Assembly: GCA_030835385.1 (NCBI GenBank)
Contig: JAURPI010000025.1
Location: 1 to 64,000, forward strand
DNA from: Alphaproteobacteria bacterium
GTDB taxonomy: Bacteria; Pseudomonadota; Alphaproteobacteria; Rhodospirillales; Rhodospirillaceae
Reading direction: 5' to 3'
DNA length: 64,000 nucleotides
The notes under the pieces are model-generated. The model was not told where the DNA came from and ran no database searches. It saw only the letters and a list, made by a program, of their open reading frames with translations. Positions 60,675-64,000 of this stretch are shown here, piece by piece (within the stretch, counting starts at the first letter, position 1; each line of letters begins with the position of its first letter). Position numbers and translations under genes: made by a program.

Positions 60675-62036
60675 TTAGAACCAAGCAGACGCCAGAACCC
60701 AGAAAATTCCGATCGGGCAGACAAAGCGCACCAAAAAGCGCCATGCTTTAAATACGGTCTCGCTCATACCCAACTCTTTGGTCAGCACATCCGACTTCAT
60801 CCACCATCCGGCAAATAAGGCGATTAGCATGCCGCCTAAAGGCAGCAGCGCTTGCCCGGTGATGTAATCCACCAGATCAAGAATGCCGGTGGTTTTGAAT
60901 TTATCGACAAAGCCCAGCACATAGACGTCCGACCATACGCTTGTTGAAAGAGCAGACCCGACTCCTACCAGCCAGATTGCACCACCGATGGACAGTGTCG
61001 CTGTGCGTCGCGTCCATCCGCTGCGTTCTTCTAGCCAGGAGACGGGCACCTCCAGGAGGGATATCGCTGACGTTAAAGCCGCGAATGCGAGGAGGACAAA
61101 GAAAGCCGTTCCGATCACGGCGCCACCAGTCATTTGTCCGAAGGCAAGAGGCAGTGTGACGAACACGAGTCCAGGACCTTCCGCGGAATCAAGGCCGTTG
61201 GCAAAAACGATGGGGAAGATGGCCAGGCCCGCGAGTATCGCAACCAGCGTGTCTGCGATAGCGATCATAACGCAGGCACGCGGTAGGGGAATGTCATCTG
61301 GAAGGTATGCCCCATAGGTAAACATGATTCCGATGCCAACACCGATAGAAAAGAAGGCCTGACCAATGGCAGCCAAGACAATTTCAGCCGTGATTTTTGA
61401 AAAATCAGGTTCGAACAAGAAGGATAAACCGGCTGAGAAATCACCAGCGGCAATGGCGTAGCCAACAATCAGCAACAGCATAATAAAGAGAGCGGGCATC
61501 ATGATTCTGACCGCGCGCTCAAGACCCGACTTAATGCCTTGGGCGACGATGGCCACAGTCACGGCAATAAAGACGGTATGCCAAAACAGTACGGAGGCAG
61601 GGTTTGCCAGCAAGGCGTCAAAATTTGCATCGACTGCCGCCGCGTCCATCCCAGTGAATGTGCCGGAAATTGTTTGCGGTACATACGCAATCACCCAGCC
61701 GCCGATGACGCTATAGAAAGAGAGAATCAGAAAAGCCGCCGCAACGCCAAACCAGCCGACCACACTCCAATTTTGCGAAGCTCCTACCTCCGCGGCTACT
61801 TTTTGCATCGACACAGGAGCGCTCATGTGGCCATGACGACCGATCATAGTTTCTGAAATGAGAACGGGGATTGCGATGAGGACAACGGCAGCAAGGTAAA
61901 TCAGCACAAAAGCGCCACCGCCATTGGTGCCGGTCATATATGGAAAGCGCCAAATATTGCCGAGACCGACGGCAGCACCGATGGCGGCCATTAGGAATGT
62001 TGTGCGTGAGGACCAGGTCTCATGTTTGAAGGTCAT
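60675..62036 (-). CDS. Sodium-dependent transporter, NSS/SNF family
   Basis: 453 aa, about 11-12 membrane helices. First helix holds the family motif A-A-V-G-L-G-N-I-W-R-F-P-Y near residue 20, with G-G-G-A-F after it. These symporters carry amino acids or amines with sodium. GGAGAG precedes the ATG. Single gene between the ThDP gene (convergent, 9 nt) and the GPH permease gene. Confidence 0.93.
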   Translation of the reverse strand: MTFKHETWSSRTTFLMAAIGAAVGLGNIWRFPYMTGTNGGGAFVLIYLAAVVLIAIPVLISETMIGRHGHMSAPVSMQKVAAEVGASQNWSVVGWFGVAAAFLILSFYSVIGGWVIAYVPQTISGTFTGMDAAAVDANFDALLANPASVLFWHTVFIAVTVAIVAQGIKSGLERAVRIMMPALFIMLLLIVGYAIAAGDFSAGLSFLFEPDFSKITAEIVLAAIGQAFFSIGVGIGIMFTYGAYLPDDIPLPRACVMIAIADTLVAILAGLAIFPIVFANGLDSAEGPGLVFVTLPLAFGQMTGGAVIGTAFFVLLAFAALTSAISLLEVPVSWLEERSGWTRRTATLSIGGAIWLVGVGSALSTSVWSDVYVLGFVDKFKTTGILDLVDYITGQALLPLGGMLIALFAGWWMKSDVLTKELGMSETVFKAWRFLVRFVCPIGIFWVLASAWF

Positions 62037-62150
62037 CGTGCGCTCTCCGCTGTAAGAAATGTCTTGCGGATGATGCTAGCGGAATTGCTGCTAAGGCAAA
62101 ACCTCTGCCATGGCGTTTAAGATTCGCTCACCTGCCACCTGTCTACGCCA

Positions 62151-63515
62151 TCAAATTTGGTTAATCGGCTGCTTAGCTAACGCATCCTCAGTCAAGGTAT
62201 AGCGGGACAAACAATAGCAGCTCAGAATCAACGTGACCGCTGGGACCAGCATGGCAATATCGATGGCCATTAGCGCCTGATCTGATTGCTCAACACGAAT
62301 ACCACCTTGCGCTTCGACCCATCCAAGCGCCCCTAATAGAAGCCCGAGGACCGCCGGGCCAAAGGCAAATGAGAACTTCTCAACGGTGGTATAAACGCCG
62401 GAGAAGATTCCTTCACGGCGCAAACCGGTTCGACGGAAGTCGTGTTCAATAGTGTCTGGTAAAAGGGACTGTCCGATCAGCATCAAACCGCCAGCGCCGA
62501 CCCCGGTTACGAGTGCCCTGACATTAATATACCAGTCCGGGTCGCTTGCGGTTCCGAGCACCCAAGATGCTGAGGCCACCGCGAAGATGGCTGATGTCAA
62601 ATAGTAGCAGGGTGTCTTTCCGTATCTGCGACTTAAAGATACCCACATAGGTTGGGAAGCAATTACCGCGCCAGCTTGGAATAAATAATAAGTTCCCAGA
62701 TAGGCGTAGGACACATCAAGAATGCGTGTGAACAAAAGTGGCAACGCTGCAATGAAAATGGAAAAACCAAAGAGCTGGGTAAATTTCACCATCATCAAGA
62801 CGAGGAACGGTTTGTTCTCTAGCGCTAACTTCAATTGATCGCGCAACGTGTAGCTGTGTTCGGTCACACGGACAGTGAATTTCGCGTCATGAGTGGACCA
62901 AAAACAAATCGCACAAACCGCGATGATGGCCACCCCCACCACAATAGACATTACGGAGTGCCCGAATAGTCCTCCACCGTAATAGGCAATAATAATGGGC
63001 CCAAGCACTGACGATAGCAGTTGTCCGCCGGCGATGGAGCTAACGCGAAATGACATCAGCGCGGTTCGTTCGTGATAGCTGTCCGTCATCTCTGCGGGCA
63101 TTGCCAAATATGGCACATTAAAAACAGTGTAGGCTGTTGCATTAAGAATGAGCGCAACAAGAACATAAACAATGATGGTGCTCTGACTTTCGAAAGTCGG
63201 GACCGTAAATATCATGGCGAAAGACAGGCCGGCGAGAATACCGCCAATCATGAGGTAGGGTCGCCGTCGACCCCATCGGCTCTTTGTTCGATCGCTGACA
63301 ACACCCATCAAAGGATCAGTAACCGCGTCATAAATTTTAGACACGAGAATGAGGGCGCCCGCCGTCACGGCCGGAATGCCGACAAACTCGATCAAAAACG
63401 TGAGCAGCAGCAAGCTGATGGCGTTAAACATGGCGGACATGGACATGCTGCCAAGTCCCCAGCCCAGCCGGAGTCTTAAAGACATCGAATTTGTCGGCCG
63501 AGTGCCGTCACTCAT
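62151..63515 (-). CDS. GPH-family MFS transporter (MelB-like sugar:cation symporter)
   Basis: 454 aa, about 12 helices. Family sign A-V-T-D-P-L-M-G-V-V-S-D-R-T near residue 62, followed by W-G-R-R-R-P-Y. GPH members import glycosides, pentosides or hexuronides, but several act on other substrates. The ligand is unknown. It lies downstream of the NTF2-like gene on the same strand (29 nt). Confidence 0.9.
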   Translation of the reverse strand: MSDGTRPTNSMSLRLRLGWGLGSMSMSAMFNAISLLLLTFLIEFVGIPAVTAGALILVSKIYDAVTDPLMGVVSDRTKSRWGRRRPYLMIGGILAGLSFAMIFTVPTFESQSTIIVYVLVALILNATAYTVFNVPYLAMPAEMTDSYHERTALMSFRVSSIAGGQLLSSVLGPIIIAYYGGGLFGHSVMSIVVGVAIIAVCAICFWSTHDAKFTVRVTEHSYTLRDQLKLALENKPFLVLMMVKFTQLFGFSIFIAALPLLFTRILDVSYAYLGTYYLFQAGAVIASQPMWVSLSRRYGKTPCYYLTSAIFAVASASWVLGTASDPDWYINVRALVTGVGAGGLMLIGQSLLPDTIEHDFRRTGLRREGIFSGVYTTVEKFSFAFGPAVLGLLLGALGWVEAQGGIRVEQSDQALMAIDIAMLVPAVTLILSCYCLSRYTLTEDALAKQPINQI

Positions 63516-63544
63516 GGCATTGATCCATCCGCGGTTTGTCCGGG

Positions 63545-64000
63545 TTAGTCTGCAAGAAAAGCATCGTCGACGTTGGACGCATAGTATTTTTCTAGGCGCA
63601 GCATAGGCGCAGCCGGCGCTTCAACATAGTGGCAGATCAGCCAGCGGTCTTCGCGCTGACGGAACAATGCTGTCACCCGAGTATCAATCCCAAATAGATG
63701 ATCGAAGCCCTTGATTTCACCGTTCCATTGCATCTGATACAGCCCGACCGCGAGGTCTGGCGCCAACAATTTTGCATTAATATCCCCAACCCGCATGGCA
63801 CAGCGTACCAGCCTATCTTGGGCATTGGCGTAGTAGGCGGTCAGCCTGTCCCATCCGATGATCGGGTCTCTAACCTCTTGAGGCAGTCAGTAAGGCTCGG
63901 CTTCTTCTGGGTCCCATAAGTCCCAGATGGTAGGTTGATTCATGTTGGTCCAACAGGTGCACAAGGTGTTCACAGTCGCCGTCACGTCTTCAACGATCGA
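63545..64000 (-). pseudogene. SnoaL/NTF2-like protein gene broken by in-frame TGA (5' end outside window)
   Basis: Reading the complement from the window edge gives continuous protein-like sequence: T-N-M-N-Q-P-T-I-W-D-L-W-D-P-E-E-A-E-P-Y, then TGA at 63889-63887, then L-P-Q-E-V-R-D-P and on to the stop at 63545. A Trp codon (TGG to TGA) would restore one frame. The part after the stop, with F-R-Q-R-E-D-R-W-L-I-C-H-Y, looks like the C-terminal half of a nuclear-transport-factor-2 / SnoaL-like domain. It may restart at ATG 63796, giving 83 aa. Either a real pseudogene or a sequence error. Confidence 0.65.

Noticed and set aside
63887-63889. TGA as selenocysteine
   Set aside because: No SECIS-like hairpin could be identified and NTF2-like proteins are not known selenoproteins; a Trp codon mutation is simpler.

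Overview
The window is a dense bacterial chromosome segment of about 64 kb with moderate GC and short intergenic gaps. It holds about 64 intact protein genes plus a few broken ones. No rRNA, tRNA, CRISPR array, integrase or insertion sequence is visible. The gene content suggests a heterotrophic, probably marine alphaproteobacterium: many TRAP solute-binding proteins, VOC/glyoxalase proteins, acyl-CoA enzymes, a PuuE-like deacetylase, a DUF1775 copper protein and a GST. This placement is inferred from gene content only, since no phylogenetic marker is present.

Layout. 1-9741, mostly minus strand: a truncated FAD-linked dehydrogenase, two long SAM methyltransferases of one family, two VOC proteins, a fused double alpha/beta-hydrolase, a double cupin, a small coiled-coil-like protein, a plus-strand cysteine-dioxygenase-like cupin and a flavin monooxygenase. 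9849-15393: cyclopropane-fatty-acid synthase, OsmC, enoyl-CoA hydratase, a short TPR protein, two VOC proteins (one exported) and an orphan TRAP binding protein. 15477-20657: an RND efflux pump with adaptor and a divergent TetR regulator, with a palindromic operator between them. 20664-30561: a large VOC protein, a phosphotransferase followed by an internally deleted copy of itself, an exported D-2-hydroxyacid dehydrogenase, a SOUL lipoprotein, two tandem genes of an unrecognised family, YciI, and an overlapping operon TRAP binding protein - VOC - SGNH hydrolase followed by a frameshifted small gene. 30558-37736: amidase, PaaK-like ligase, acyl-CoA dehydrogenase, DUF1775 protein, MaoC, PuuE-like deacetylase and SDR. 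37764-43061: a membrane protein, three tandem exported Sel1/TPR-like paralogues, two tandem MDR reductases and DUF1330. 43086-46843: a complete TRAP transporter (P, Q, M) with a downstream DUF1698 methyltransferase. 46914-54546: a small membrane protein, GST, isochorismatase-like hydrolase, threonine ammonia-lyase, EamA permease, an orphan TRAP binding protein coupled to the third long methyltransferase, a second copy of the small coiled-coil-like protein and one more orphan TRAP binding protein. 54682-64000: alcohol dehydrogenase, M24 peptidase, two tandem ThDP enzymes, NSS and GPH transporters, and an NTF2-like gene broken by an in-frame TGA at the right edge.

How the genes fit together. 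The region reads as a catabolic and accessory island for uptake (TRAP, NSS, GPH, EamA), activation (PaaK-like ligase, amidase) and oxidation or modification (flavoenzymes, cupins, VOC proteins, beta-oxidation-type enzymes) of organic acids or aromatics. The substrates cannot be read from the sequence.

Most notable signals. (1) Three paralogous methyltransferases carry an unusual N-terminal region of about 190 residues with [HM]HC-x-[AP]-G-[GS]-Y and NNNEP motifs. Two of them sit next to paralogous small coiled-coil-like proteins, and one is fused by a GTGA overlap to an orphan TRAP binding protein. (2) There are five TRAP binding proteins but one permease set. (3) A tandem alpha/beta-hydrolase fusion has both nucleophile serines replaced. 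(4) Three tandem exported Sel1-like proteins share four cysteines. (5) Several genes are broken: an internal deletion, a frameshift and a nonsense codon.
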